Source: Pardosa pseudoannulata
Lineage: Eukaryota; Arthropoda; Arachnida; Araneae; Lycosidae
Assembly (NCBI GenBank): GCA_032207245.1
Contig: CM063498.1
Location: 56,477,954 to 56,541,953 of the forward strand
Direction of reading: 5' to 3'
DNA length: 64,000 nucleotides
This document shows positions 61,801-62,540 of the stretch, piece after piece; the first letter of the stretch is position 1; each line of letters opens with the position of its first letter. The notes beneath the pieces were generated by a model. The model was not told where the DNA came from. It saw only the letters and a program-made list of their open reading frames with translations, and ran no database searches. Position numbers and translations under genes: made by a program.

Positions 61801-62540
61801 ATTCCTACCCTTCAAGAAAGGAAATCATTTTTAGAGGTAACTATGAGTATAGATGTATAAAATTAAATTATATATTTTATGTATAGTATATAGCATTTTA
61901 AGTATGTATTTTTATCCACTTTAATTCTTGATAAATGAATGCATTTATTTATTCTCTATTAGATGAGAAATTTACTTCAATCGAAAATTTTTCACTTACA
62001 TTTTTTTCCAATATCTTTCATATGTTATTTATTTAGAATTATTTATCTTTATATTTTTAGGACATTCATTCTTTAGAAGAAATTATTTTTCATTAGCTGT
62101 TTACTTAACATTAAAAAATCAAACTTTTCATTGATGTAGTCAAAGTTTTTAATGAAAAAGAAACACTTTGAAGATATATAACAAACTTTTTCTAGCATAT
62201 TATTTACTTAACGATTTCTTATGCAAAATGTATTACAACATCTAAAATATAACTTATATACTCTAACTTTTAAATAATTCTTAACATATATGAAATGTTT
62301 GATTGCAGATATTGTTAATTATTTTTGAACTTTATGTTAAGACTGCCTTCAAGACATATATCTCCATCAATATTTCATAATGTTACTCTACTGTATTCTT
62401 AGCTAATTGTTTTCTTTCTAGTCTTTAAGTGACCAATTGTCTCAGAATTTATGCCACATTGAAGCTACAATTGAATTAGGTGAGAGATTATATTCCTCTA
62501 CGTCTCCTGAAGGAAGGGAAATTATTCGACAAAAGATCAG
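4707..62540 (+). CDS. SYNE1: Nesprin-1 / Msp300-type giant spectrin-repeat protein, N-terminal part (spliced, 45 exons, incomplete at both ends)
   Basis: Nesprins are outer-nuclear-membrane and cytoskeletal linkers: an N-terminal pair of CH domains binds F-actin, a long spectrin-repeat rod spans the cytoplasm, and a C-terminal KASH domain (outside this window) meets SUN proteins. Seen here: CH1 with [17 protein letters not shown] and [17 protein letters not shown]2 with [43 protein letters not shown] and [13 protein letters not shown], which match the SYNE1/SYNE2 CH2 closely. Then come repeated W-L-x-x-A/M-E helix-A signatures about every 105 residues. All 45 exons join in frame through GT-AG introns, and 38 of 44 introns are phase 0. 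The order of repeats also parallels vertebrate nesprin-1 over the parts I could compare by eye. The start codon exon and the 3' end are missing. Nesprin-2 is excluded only on general resemblance; arthropods usually have one nesprin gene. Confidence 0.92.
4859..4954 (+). CDS. SYNE1: Nesprin exon 2: CH1 middle
   Basis: Acceptor tttatttcag, donor ctg|gtatgt, 32 codons, phase 0 at both ends. Encodes [19 protein letters not shown] then [13 protein letters not shown], the conserved L-x-D-G-x-x-L-x-x-L-x-E-x-L-S-G core of CH domains. Confidence 0.93.
5717..6561. mobile_element. TTAA-flanked non-autonomous element (piggyBac-like), 845 bp
   Basis: TTAA at 5713-5716 and 6562-6565 flank inverted ends CCCATATTGTACC and CCCATATTGGACC (read inward from each side). 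Subterminal copies of gtcctataaataggac (about 5849) and its near-complement gtcctgtttataggac (about 6530) strengthen the match between the two ends. TTAA duplication with a CCC-start terminus is typical of piggyBac. No transposase frame is present. Confidence 0.7.
7412..7625. repeat. Unidentified ~210 bp repeat, copy 1
   Basis: Shares long near-identical stretches with 9011-9231, for example tctacggcattttaaag, gtagcgacttcggaaccgg and gattagtttaaacattttt. Because the second copy sits inside a hAT-like element, this may be an internal piece of a related hAT element. The overlapping open frames on both strands are not supported as genes. Confidence 0.75.
8497..8680 (-). mobile_element. tRNA-derived SINE (family B), copy 1
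   Basis: On the minus strand it reads a B-box-like gattcgaatc region, then catggatgttcgtag, agaatcagctttaagctg, and ccagtctgatta, matching copies at about 9900, 13785 and 17545. Degenerate, with a damaged promoter. It lies directly against the target duplication of the hAT-like element at 8689. Confidence 0.65.
9011..9231. repeat. Unidentified ~210 bp repeat, copy 2 (inside the hAT-like element)
   Basis: Near-identical in long blocks to 7412-7625, including the gtagcgacttcggaaccgg word and the taaacatttttcta stretch. It sits between the transposase-like tail and the AT microsatellite of the hAT-like element. Confidence 0.75.
9269..9345. repeat. AT dinucleotide microsatellite
   Basis: A run of ta repeats, slightly interrupted, inside the hAT-like element. 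Confidence 0.9.
9462..9780 (-). repeat. Repeat family C, inverted partial copy between two hAT right ends
   Basis: Read on the minus strand this matches the distal half of the copies at 10049-11051 and 12564-13412: tacgtaatatctaagttcag, gaatgacgtca-like words, ggcttgaaataatggcatt, and gacagtattttttgct followed by atgaagcatatttata. Its position between two copies of the hAT right terminus suggests that it was captured by a duplication or insertion event. Confidence 0.7.
9900..10050 (+). mobile_element. Degenerate tRNA-derived SINE (family B), copy 2
   Basis: A B-box-like gggtttgagtcctg is followed by gctggcatggatgta and ccgaatcag, in the same order as in the better copy at 17545-17712. Heavily mutated. 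Confidence 0.5.
10049..11051 (+). repeat. Repeat family C, copy with 5' flank
   Basis: Contains actagcatata-gccc near 10296, cattgcaacaaaaaataatcgatg near 10653, tacgtaatatctaagttcag near 10744, gaatgacgtca near 10842 and gacagtattttttgct near 10996. The same words occur in the same order at 12564-13412. The block 10049-10330 (ccaatcaatgagtttgga onward) is repeated from 11083, so this copy and the next form a diverged tandem pair. Confidence 0.7.
11076..11990 (+). repeat. Repeat family C, second diverged tandem copy
   Basis: Starts with ccaatcaatgagtttgga as at 10052, continues with gcataaacaatca and gagtctaatta, then keeps only eroded parts of the body (attgttaatacc, aaaattatcacatatt). Its end (about 11848-11990: tagtttaggagaagataaactt, tctatccatt, cttcataaat, gacagataactta, tatataggggat) is shared with 13257-13412. 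Confidence 0.6.
12054..12137 (+). CDS. SYNE1: Nesprin exon 3: CH1
   Basis: Acceptor tttcattacag, donor agg|gtgagt, 28 codons, phase 0. Encodes [18 protein letters not shown] and [10 protein letters not shown], matching the N-(I/V)-x-x-x-L-x-F-L-x-x-(K/R) helix of the nesprin CH1. Placed between a 7.1 kb and a 3.1 kb intron. Confidence 0.92.
12294..12563 (-). mobile_element. tRNA-derived SINE (family D) with 12 bp target-site duplication
   Basis: The 12 bp word cactagcatata flanks the insert at 12282-12293 and 12564-12575. On the minus strand the element starts with a tRNA-like head (gcccagtggcgttggggtag as A-box area, gaggttcgatgatc as B box). It then has the conserved central block gttgactcagcctttcatcc known from SINEs of several invertebrate groups. 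About 55% GC in a ~30% GC background. The target was the start of a family C repeat. The open frame across it is not a gene. Confidence 0.88.
12564..13412 (+). repeat. Repeat family C, most complete copy
   Basis: Runs from actagcatataacccgtcat to gacagataacttaag and tatataggggatt. Internal words cattgcaacaaaaaaataatcg, tacgtaatatctaagttcag, gaatgacgtcataacg, ggcttgaaataatggcatt and ggatcgatagtttaggag are shared with the other copies. Ends and target duplication are unclear because a SINE interrupts the left end. Class not determined. Confidence 0.7.
13785..13930 (+). mobile_element. tRNA-derived SINE (family B), copy 3
   Basis: A-box-like gattagggtgctg, B-box gggttcgaatccg, then ggcattaagctgtaggtcc, ggtctcattagcacttgtg and gtagaccgtaccgctc. 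The body follows the copy at 17545-17712 with a deletion after the B box. Confidence 0.75.
14259..14534 (-). other. GC-richer 91-codon open frame of unknown origin
   Basis: The minus strand is open for 91 codons in a patch (about 14060-14560) clearly richer in GC than the intron around it. The predicted peptide shows no domain that I recognise, no signal peptide and no membrane segment, and ends in KRKCPTCV. The composition suggests an inserted element or retrocopy fragment rather than a resident gene. Function unknown. Confidence 0.25.
15193..15285 (+). CDS. SYNE1: Nesprin exon 4: end of CH1
   Basis: Acceptor ttcattatag, donor cag|gtaaaa, 31 codons. Encodes [20 protein letters not shown] and [11 protein letters not shown], the most diagnostic nesprin CH1 block (I/V-K-L-V-N-I ... 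G-L-I/M-W-T-I-I-L). Confidence 0.95.
15410..15642 (+). CDS. SYNE1: Nesprin exon 5: CH1-CH2 linker and start of CH2
   Basis: Acceptor tttacaatag, donor ca|gtaagt (phase 2). Starts IEEKTKLL, then a Ser/Thr/Pro-rich linker of roughly 45 residues ([16 protein letters not shown] and [10 protein letters not shown]), then [19 protein letters not shown], helix 1 of CH2. Vertebrate nesprin-1 also has a Ser-rich SASSVDS-type linker here. Confidence 0.93.
15878..16066. mobile_element. TTAA-flanked miniature element (piggyBac-like), 189 bp
   Basis: TTAA at 15874-15877 and 16067-16070. Inverted ends CCCTTTTGTGGGCCAT and CCCTTTCGTGGGCCAT differ at one of 16 bases. The 189 bp body lacks coding capacity. 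Lies in intron 5. Confidence 0.85.
16269..16465 (+). CDS. SYNE1: Nesprin exon 6: CH2 core
   Basis: Acceptor ttttttctag; first base completes Gln. Encodes [34 protein letters not shown] and [20 protein letters not shown], ending in phase 1 (gaa g|gtataa). ETELGI-x-RLLDPEDVDV is the hallmark of nesprin and related CH2 domains. Confidence 0.96.
17545..17712 (+). mobile_element. tRNA-derived SINE (family B), best copy
   Basis: B box taggttcgaatcccac, then atggcatggatgttcgtag, cagctttaagctgtaggtcc, ggtctcattagc-cttgtgtt and gtagaccatag, ending in an accaaaccaaac tail. The minus-strand frame across it is not a gene. Lies in intron 6 (16466-17950), which otherwise shows nothing. Confidence 0.82.
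17951..18168 (+). CDS. SYNE1: Nesprin exon 7: end of CH2 and first spectrin-like helix
   Basis: Acceptor gttatttttcag, donor tat|gtaaga. Encodes [20 protein letters not shown] then HLYPET (end of CH2), an acidic spacer ([10 protein letters not shown]), and [15 protein letters not shown], the first W-L-x-x-A-E helix signature. Confidence 0.93.
18495..18998 (+). mobile_element. 5'-truncated non-LTR retrotransposon, 3' end of reverse transcriptase ORF
   Basis: A perfect 13 bp duplication, aaaagatatttaa, flanks it at 18482-18494 and 18999-19011. The open part (18514-18990) reads [37 protein letters not shown] and [15 protein letters not shown]. This is the typical C-terminal region of CR1/Jockey/R1-type endonuclease-reverse transcriptase proteins, after the catalytic domain. 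It ends at a stop followed by a short (aga)n tail. Truncated at the 5' end and inactive; the open frame suggests a fairly recent insertion. Lies in intron 7. Confidence 0.92.
19356..19667 (+). CDS. SYNE1: Nesprin exon 8: spectrin repeat
   Basis: Acceptor catattccag, donor ctt|gtgagt, 104 codons, phase 0. Contains [19 protein letters not shown] and [16 protein letters not shown], corresponding to the vertebrate SRLFDWHIQLDKSLPAPLGT region of SYNE1. The Trp of the W-L-x-x-A-E motif marks helix A of a repeat. Confidence 0.92.
19668..20624. other. Intron 8
   Basis: 957 bp of AT-rich intron. The open frame at 20208-20465 has no domain and low-complexity composition. Nothing recognised. Confidence 0.7.
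20625..20900 (+). CDS. SYNE1: Nesprin exon 9: spectrin repeat
   Basis: Acceptor ttttttatgcag, donor cag|gtaatt, 92 codons, phase 0. Encodes [40 protein letters not shown] and NWNNKHG, like the FHFVSST ... LLVLAESKLKSW segment of SYNE1. A TTAA-flanked transposon starts eight bases after the donor. Confidence 0.92.
20909..21448. mobile_element. TTAA-flanked miniature element (piggyBac-like) abutting a splice donor
   Basis: TTAA at 20905-20908 and 21449-21452; inverted ends CCCTTTAGAGGAC and CCCTTTAAAGGTC. The left TTAA occupies positions +5 to +8 of the intron 9 donor. 540 bp, no transposase. Intron 9 continues to 22332 with no other recognised feature. Confidence 0.7.
22333..22429 (+). CDS. 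SYNE1: Nesprin exon 10: spectrin repeat, helix
   Basis: Acceptor ctcttttaacag, donor ttt g|gtttgt (phase 1), 97 bases. Encodes [19 protein letters not shown], matching vertebrate SFIENSKFFEQYEVTYQILK. Followed by a 120 bp intron. Confidence 0.88.
22550..22755 (+). CDS. SYNE1: Nesprin exon 11: spectrin repeat
   Basis: Acceptor ttttgctctag, donor ttg|gtatgc. Begins by completing Ala and encodes [37 protein letters not shown] and [10 protein letters not shown]. Confidence 0.92.
22756..23894. other. Intron 11
   Basis: 1.1 kb AT-rich intron; nothing recognised. Confidence 0.7.
23895..24050 (+). CDS. SYNE1: Nesprin exon 12: spectrin repeat
   Basis: Acceptor ctcttttaatag, donor cat|gtaagt, 52 codons, phase 0. 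Encodes [20 protein letters not shown] and [16 protein letters not shown], like the FFRNLPHWIQQH ... LNGRWRELF block of SYNE1. Confidence 0.92.
24550..25178. mobile_element. TTAA-flanked non-autonomous element (piggyBac-like), 629 bp
   Basis: TTAA at 24546-24549 and 25179-25182; inverted ends CCCTCCGAGTGG and CCCTCTAAGCGG. The body is richer in GC than the intron and contains a 75-codon frame (24947-25174) that runs into the terminus and shows no transposase motif. Lies in intron 12. Confidence 0.75.
25311..25472 (+). CDS. SYNE1: Nesprin exon 13: spectrin repeat
   Basis: Acceptor tgtattttag, donor aag|gtacat, 54 codons, phase 0. Encodes [26 protein letters not shown] and [10 protein letters not shown]-x-x-AE marks helix A. 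Confidence 0.92.
25473..27169. other. Intron 13
   Basis: 1.7 kb. Apart from a possible short inverted-repeat element at 26310-26503, only AT-rich sequence and homopolymer runs are seen. Confidence 0.7.
26310..26503. mobile_element. Possible 194 bp inverted-repeat element
   Basis: Ends ctgccctgtggag and, read inward from the right, ctgccctggggag match at 12 of 13 bases. No clear target duplication is visible, so the class and even the mobile nature are uncertain. Confidence 0.35.
27170..27292 (+). CDS. SYNE1: Nesprin exon 14: spectrin repeat
   Basis: Acceptor tttctattag, donor aaa|gtaagt, 41 codons, phase 0. Encodes [20 protein letters not shown] and [13 protein letters not shown], an amphipathic helical segment. 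Confidence 0.9.
27293..28105. other. Intron 14
   Basis: 0.8 kb AT-rich intron with a short tgtg run near 27786; nothing recognised. Confidence 0.7.
28106..28306 (+). CDS. SYNE1: Nesprin exon 15: spectrin repeat
   Basis: Acceptor atattatag, donor aag|gtaact, 67 codons, phase 0. Encodes [19 protein letters not shown] and [15 protein letters not shown], like CYSPLLYESQQLLIPLEELE in vertebrate SYNE1. Confidence 0.92.
28307..29455. other. Intron 15
   Basis: 1.1 kb AT-rich intron; nothing recognised. Confidence 0.7.
29456..29605 (+). CDS. SYNE1: Nesprin exon 16: spectrin repeat
   Basis: Acceptor attcttttcag, donor aaa|gtaata, 50 codons, phase 0. Encodes [20 protein letters not shown] and [16 protein letters not shown]. 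Confidence 0.9.
30273..30437 (+). CDS. SYNE1: Nesprin exon 17, copy A
   Basis: Acceptor cttaaaacag, donor aag|gttagt, 55 codons, phase 0. Encodes [20 protein letters not shown] and [16 protein letters not shown]. Identical to copy B. Splice sites are intact, so it could be used; inclusion together with copy B would lengthen the rod by 55 residues in frame. Confidence 0.6.
30657..30791 (+). pseudogene. SYNE1: Nesprin exon 18, copy A, donor destroyed
   Basis: Same 45 codons as copy B, but the duplication join replaces the GT donor. Reading through adds two codons and then a TAA at 30798-30800. If spliced in, it would end the protein early; it would have to be skipped for a full-length product. 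Confidence 0.8.
30914..31078 (+). CDS. SYNE1: Nesprin exon 17, copy B
   Basis: Acceptor cttaaaacag, donor aag|gttagt, 55 codons, phase 0. Encodes the spectrin-repeat helix [20 protein letters not shown]. This is the copy followed by an intact exon 18. Confidence 0.92.
31296..31430 (+). CDS. SYNE1: Nesprin exon 18, copy B
   Basis: Acceptor tttcttgtag, donor aag|gtaagt, 45 codons, phase 0. Encodes [20 protein letters not shown] and [13 protein letters not shown], like the HTEFFSQLDQRVLNAFLKAC / LHKQWK part of SYNE1. Confidence 0.93.
31540..31761. repeat. 111 bp tandem duplication in intron 18
   Basis: Units 31540-31650 and 31651-31761 both start ttgctaaaaact and end acagaatttt, with about five substitutions. 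A local duplication, younger than most of the intron sequence. Confidence 0.92.
32057..32218 (+). CDS. SYNE1: Nesprin exon 19: spectrin repeat
   Basis: Acceptor tatcttttgcag, donor ttg|gtaaaa, 54 codons, phase 0. Encodes [20 protein letters not shown] and [19 protein letters not shown], matching LQGEAPYHLLHLKIDVEKNR of vertebrate SYNE1. Confidence 0.92.
32485..32702 (+). CDS. SYNE1: Nesprin exon 20: spectrin repeat
   Basis: Acceptor attctatttttag, donor cag cg|gtattt (phase 2, splits an Arg codon). Encodes [34 protein letters not shown] and DWTEYCQ. Confidence 0.92.
33035..33143 (+). CDS. SYNE1: Nesprin exon 21: spectrin repeat, helix A
   Basis: Acceptor cttccctgaag, donor ctg|gtcagt. Completes Arg, then [20 protein letters not shown]. 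The codon split at the R-F junction recurs at exons 33/34 and 38/39 in the same structural place, an ancestral repeat-intron position. Confidence 0.9.
33724..34270. repeat. Direct repeats bracketing ~450 bp in intron 21
   Basis: The 23 bp atagttacattttgatgtaatta core occurs at 33758-33780 and 34245-34267, each preceded by tacagtgc and a short AT stretch. The bracketed part includes gttataaatacgttgctata, reminiscent of pogo/Tigger-type ends. Probably an eroded element; class uncertain. Confidence 0.45.
34363..34689 (+). CDS. SYNE1: Nesprin exon 22: spectrin repeat
   Basis: Acceptor ttttttccttag, donor gag|gtaaat, 109 codons, phase 0. Encodes [34 protein letters not shown] and [23 protein letters not shown]-x-E-V is a repeat helix A. 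Confidence 0.93.
34690..35233. other. Intron 22
   Basis: 544 bp AT-rich intron; nothing recognised. Confidence 0.7.
35234..35410 (+). CDS. SYNE1: Nesprin exon 23: spectrin repeat
   Basis: Acceptor actttaaaacag, donor aag|gtattg, 59 codons, phase 0. Encodes [20 protein letters not shown] and [19 protein letters not shown]. Followed by a 95 bp intron. Confidence 0.92.
35506..35625 (+). CDS. SYNE1: Nesprin exon 24: spectrin repeat
   Basis: Acceptor ttttatttatag, donor tct|gtaagt, 40 codons, phase 0. Encodes [20 protein letters not shown] and [15 protein letters not shown] dead copy of this exon lies 1.1 kb downstream. Confidence 0.92.
36592..36683 (+). pseudogene. Relic copy of nesprin exon 24 inside intron 24
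   Basis: About 92 bases align with exon 24, with near-identity over gattatgataaacaaaaaga and gctgatgatgagcttaaaaa. There is a one-base deletion near its start, several substitutions, an early stop (tga at 36687) and no acceptor in front of it. A decayed exon duplication, much older than the 30 kb and 51 kb duplications. Confidence 0.88.
36816..37136 (+). CDS. SYNE1: Nesprin exon 25: spectrin repeat
   Basis: Acceptor ctcataattttag, donor gat|gtgagt, 107 codons, phase 0. Encodes [36 protein letters not shown] and [20 protein letters not shown]. Confidence 0.92.
37137..38359. other. Intron 25
   Basis: 1.2 kb AT-rich intron with short internal duplicated words (tgtgtaaac near 37464-37520); nothing recognised. 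Confidence 0.7.
38360..38689 (+). CDS. SYNE1: Nesprin exon 26: spectrin repeat end and Pro-containing linker
   Basis: Acceptor tttatctcag, donor gaa|gtaagt, 110 codons, phase 0. Encodes helical [20 protein letters not shown] and [15 protein letters not shown], then a less helical [20 protein letters not shown] that leads into the unusual exon 27. Confidence 0.92.
39723..40495. mobile_element. hAT-like non-autonomous element
   Basis: The left part repeats aaaagtcatggaaaatcatgg and close variants; the right part has the same words and ends at tgccacaataaaagttttc-type sequence on the minus strand, with CAGGGTATCTG reading inward from 40495 against CATGGTTTCCGCG from 39723. Elements with this catgga-rich subterminal pattern are widespread hAT derivatives. 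The target duplication is not clear. Confidence 0.5.
40660..40971 (+). CDS. SYNE1: Nesprin exon 27: linker with TQT motif and spectrin repeat
   Basis: Acceptor ggtttatttgcag, donor aga|gtaagt, 104 codons, phase 0. The first 32 codons are not spectrin-like: HFCEHCHSK, then [10 protein letters not shown] (40699-40728) and DASIQCE. From codon 33 the repeat resumes with [19 protein letters not shown] and [15 protein letters not shown]. xGTQT is the classic short motif bound by dynein light chain LC8; whether this one binds is inference. Confidence 0.92.
41406..41452. repeat. AT microsatellite in intron 27
   Basis: A run of about 15 at units followed by acatatatgc. Intron 27 (40972-41816) shows nothing else. 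Confidence 0.9.
41817..42137 (+). CDS. SYNE1: Nesprin exon 28: spectrin repeat
   Basis: Acceptor cttttatttag, donor cag|gtgagg, 107 codons, phase 0. Encodes [19 protein letters not shown] and [20 protein letters not shown]. The overlapping +2 frame at 41797-42009 is a shadow. Confidence 0.92.
42450..43091 (+). CDS. SYNE1: Nesprin exon 29: two spectrin repeats in one exon
   Basis: Acceptor cctttcatttag, donor cag|gtagga, 214 codons, phase 0; by far the longest exon. Two helix-A Trp motifs, [19 protein letters not shown] and [17 protein letters not shown], lie about 125 codons apart, so it covers nearly two repeats. Other exons cover one repeat or half of one, which suggests that introns were lost here. 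Confidence 0.95.
43253..43890. repeat. Diverged ~345 bp tandem duplication in intron 29
   Basis: The block from about 43253 (aaatttgattataaaaatatt ... gaattcta ... acttgat ... ctcaactgaaaatctt) is echoed from about 43603 (aaatttggttataaaggtatt ... gaattcta ... acttgatta ... cacagttgagaatttct), with many substitutions. Old and non-functional in appearance. Confidence 0.55.
44031..44354 (+). CDS. SYNE1: Nesprin exon 30: spectrin repeat
   Basis: Acceptor ttctttttag, donor aag|gtaaag, 108 codons, phase 0. Encodes [39 protein letters not shown] and [19 protein letters not shown]. Confidence 0.93.
44636..44845. repeat. 105 bp tandem duplication with a perfect 19 bp hairpin
   Basis: Units start at 44636 and 44741 with ttgtattatattgaaaagat. 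In the first unit 44677-44695 and 44707-44725 are exact inverted complements (ccagttatattagcttcta) around an 11-base loop. In the second unit only the left arm persists. It sits in intron 30. Confidence 0.9.
45102..45344 (+). other. Unexplained open stretch in intron 30
   Basis: An 81-codon open run including [17 protein letters not shown] and [14 protein letters not shown], less AT-rich than its surroundings. No AG acceptor precedes it in a usable frame, so it does not fit as a standard cassette exon of the nesprin gene. It could be a decayed exon or a transposon-protein fragment. Not identified. Confidence 0.25.
45524..45859 (+). CDS. SYNE1: Nesprin exon 31: spectrin repeat
   Basis: Acceptor attgttttgcag, donor aaa|gttagt, 112 codons, phase 0. 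Encodes [40 protein letters not shown] and [19 protein letters not shown], matching the FTSKGKHLLSEL ... WDDVLSSRDEIEGW region of SYNE1. Confidence 0.95.
46285..46602 (+). CDS. SYNE1: Nesprin exon 32: spectrin repeat
   Basis: Acceptor atatttttcag, donor aag|gtaaga, 106 codons, phase 0. Encodes [40 protein letters not shown] and [18 protein letters not shown], like FESEVKNKALRLEELHSKVN of SYNE1. Confidence 0.95.
46655..47971. mobile_element. hAT-like element remnant in intron 32
   Basis: Ends CAGGGCCTAATCA at 46655 and, read inward from 47971, CAGGGCTAATCAAAG. Flanking eight-mers actttatt and agttattg agree only partly, so the target duplication is eroded or misplaced by one base. No transposase frame; contains an A-run and an AT microsatellite. 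No other feature in intron 32. Confidence 0.5.
47858..47925. repeat. AT microsatellite
   Basis: About 33 ta units with one interruption, inside the hAT-like remnant. Confidence 0.92.
48092..48225 (+). CDS. SYNE1: Nesprin exon 33: spectrin repeat
   Basis: Acceptor ttatttttttag, donor aag cg|gtaaac (phase 2). Encodes [20 protein letters not shown] and [11 protein letters not shown], like the ELQSQQSNISSTQENLNSLC segment of SYNE1. Confidence 0.92.
48784..49557. mobile_element. hAT-like non-autonomous element in intron 33
   Basis: Ends CAATGGTTCTCAAAC and, read inward from the right, TAGTAGTTTTTAAAC, the standard (C/T)A-G-x-GGTTCTCAAAC type of hAT terminus. Flanking eight-mers atgcaaat (48776-48783) and gtgtaaat (49558-49565) agree at six positions. 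774 bp, no coding capacity. The rest of intron 33 shows nothing. Confidence 0.7.
49798..49987 (+). CDS. SYNE1: Nesprin exon 34: spectrin repeat
   Basis: Acceptor attttttaag, donor caa|gtgagt. Completes Arg, then [40 protein letters not shown] and [11 protein letters not shown], close to LQESLEKHFSESMQEFQEWF of vertebrate SYNE1. Confidence 0.95.
50949..52359. repeat. Recent tandem duplication (707 + 704 bp) truncating nesprin exon 35
   Basis: Copy A is 50949-51655, copy B 51656-52359. The only clear difference is three bases in a T/A run of the intron. The join ttacgata|aagttcatg has no microhomology with the outer boundaries. It cuts exon 35 within a codon. Like the 30 kb duplication, this is either very young or an assembly join of two overlapping contig ends. 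The open frame at 51028-51219, repeated at 51735-51926, lies in a GC-richer intron patch and is not identified. Confidence 0.97.
51447..51655 (+). pseudogene. SYNE1: Nesprin exon 35, copy A, truncated
   Basis: Acceptor ttctcttag is intact, and the first 69 codons equal those of copy B. The duplication join then gives CGA TAA, a stop at 51654-51656, and no donor follows. If used it would end the protein; it must be skipped for a full product. Confidence 0.85.
52151..52477 (+). CDS. SYNE1: Nesprin exon 35, intact copy B: spectrin repeat
   Basis: Acceptor ttctcttag, donor atg|gtatgt, 109 codons, phase 0. Encodes [31 protein letters not shown] and [16 protein letters not shown], matching LGSFEDQHRKLNLWIHEMEE of SYNE1. 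Confidence 0.95.
52478..53495. other. Intron 35
   Basis: 1.0 kb AT-rich intron with a 26 base T-run at about 53121-53146 followed by tgtgtgtg. Nothing else recognised. Confidence 0.7.
53496..53648 (+). CDS. SYNE1: Nesprin exon 36: spectrin repeat
   Basis: Acceptor catgcttaatag, donor cag|gtgagt, 51 codons, phase 0. Encodes [20 protein letters not shown] and [20 protein letters not shown], like the LLTSHQNLLRMTKEKL helix. Confidence 0.93.
53903..54100. mobile_element. TTAA-flanked miniature element (piggyBac-like), 198 bp
   Basis: TTAA at 53899-53902 and 54101-54104; inverted ends CACATTATATGCAGG and CACATTACATGCGGG (13 of 15 identical). GC-richer than the surrounding intron 36. No coding capacity. 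Confidence 0.85.
54496..54660 (+). CDS. SYNE1: Nesprin exon 37: spectrin repeat
   Basis: Acceptor tcccgttttag, donor aag|gtgagc, 55 codons, phase 0. Encodes [20 protein letters not shown] and [18 protein letters not shown]. Confidence 0.94.
55132..55197. repeat. AT microsatellite in intron 37
   Basis: About 33 at units. Intron 37 also has a perfect 24 bp palindrome of gtatacatacat type near 54902-54925. Frames across the microsatellite are artefacts. Confidence 0.93.
55510..55727 (+). CDS. SYNE1: Nesprin exon 38: spectrin repeat
   Basis: Acceptor aacctattttag, donor gag ag|gtaagt (phase 2). Encodes [20 protein letters not shown] and [14 protein letters not shown], like QTQLETLKEVWADIMSSSVH of SYNE1. 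Confidence 0.95.
56791..57174 (-). other. GC-richer 127-codon open frame of unknown origin in intron 38
   Basis: The minus strand is open for 127 codons in a patch (about 56570-57180) clearly richer in GC than the intron. The predicted peptide includes [20 protein letters not shown] and [14 protein letters not shown] and a basic tail. Two Cys pairs are visible but no family that I recognise. Downstream on the same strand are aataaa-like sequences (about 56720), so an inserted retroelement end or retrocopy is plausible. Function unknown. Confidence 0.3.
57257..57365 (+). CDS. SYNE1: Nesprin exon 39: spectrin repeat, helix A
   Basis: Acceptor tttattttcag, donor aag|gtattt. Completes Ser, then [20 protein letters not shown], ending LQSYK. 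Same relative intron position as exons 21 and 34. Confidence 0.92.
57474..57720. mobile_element. Short hAT-like miniature element
   Basis: Ends CAGTGGTGTATA and, read inward, CAGTGGCAAATA. Flanking eight-mers attaacta and gttagcta agree at six of eight positions. 247 bp, non-coding, in intron 39. Confidence 0.6.
58095..58235 (+). CDS. SYNE1: Nesprin exon 40: spectrin repeat
   Basis: Acceptor cttaattttag, donor aag|gtattt, 47 codons, phase 0. Encodes [20 protein letters not shown] and [15 protein letters not shown]. Confidence 0.93.
58838..58888. repeat. AT microsatellite in intron 40
   Basis: About 25 at units just upstream (about 40 bases) of the exon 41 acceptor. Confidence 0.92.
58930..59091 (+). 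CDS. SYNE1: Nesprin exon 41: spectrin repeat
   Basis: Acceptor atttactttag, donor tct|gtaagt, 54 codons, phase 0. Encodes [20 protein letters not shown] and [17 protein letters not shown]. Confidence 0.94.
59215..60550. repeat. Diverged internal duplications in intron 41
   Basis: Block 59215-59330 (agctgtttatattaaag ... ctttctgatatttcag ... ttatacatta) is echoed at 59525-59650. Block 59335-59460 (taaataaaaattgtctcta ... cattaaat) is echoed at 60428-60548. A SINE (59763-60114) now separates them. Old duplications without function. Confidence 0.5.
59763..60114 (+). mobile_element. tRNA-derived SINE (family A), copy with tRNA-like head
   Basis: A-box region tagtagctcagtcatgaagg and B box ggttgtaggttctaggc lie about 35 bases apart, as in a tRNA promoter. 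The body shared with 4291-4566 follows, then an (aac)n tail at about 60090-60109. Mutated relative to the other copy. Confidence 0.85.
60594..60917 (+). CDS. SYNE1: Nesprin exon 42: spectrin repeat
   Basis: Acceptor tattatttcag, donor aag|gtagtg, 108 codons, phase 0. Encodes [40 protein letters not shown] and [17 protein letters not shown]. Confidence 0.95.
60918..61438. other. Intron 42
   Basis: 521 bp AT-rich intron with a T-run near 60988; nothing recognised. Confidence 0.7.
61439..61582 (+). CDS. SYNE1: Nesprin exon 43: spectrin repeat
   Basis: Acceptor tatcatttag, donor aag|gtatta, 48 codons, phase 0. Encodes [20 protein letters not shown] and [18 protein letters not shown], like SQLSSQYLALSNLTKEKV of SYNE1. 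Confidence 0.94.
61672..61836 (+). CDS. SYNE1: Nesprin exon 44: spectrin repeat
   Basis: Acceptor tacttttacag, donor gag|gtaact, 55 codons, phase 0. Encodes [20 protein letters not shown] and [16 protein letters not shown]. Preceded by an intron of only 89 bp. Confidence 0.94.
61837..62421. other. Intron 44
   Basis: 585 bp AT-rich intron; nothing recognised. Confidence 0.7.
62422..62540 (+). CDS. SYNE1: Nesprin exon 45: last exon in window
   Basis: Acceptor ttttctttctag, donor atc ag|gtaagc (phase 2). Encodes [20 protein letters not shown] and [14 protein letters not shown], matching the GESVLQNTSPEGIPTIQQQ segment of vertebrate SYNE1. The gene continues beyond the window. Confidence 0.94.
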
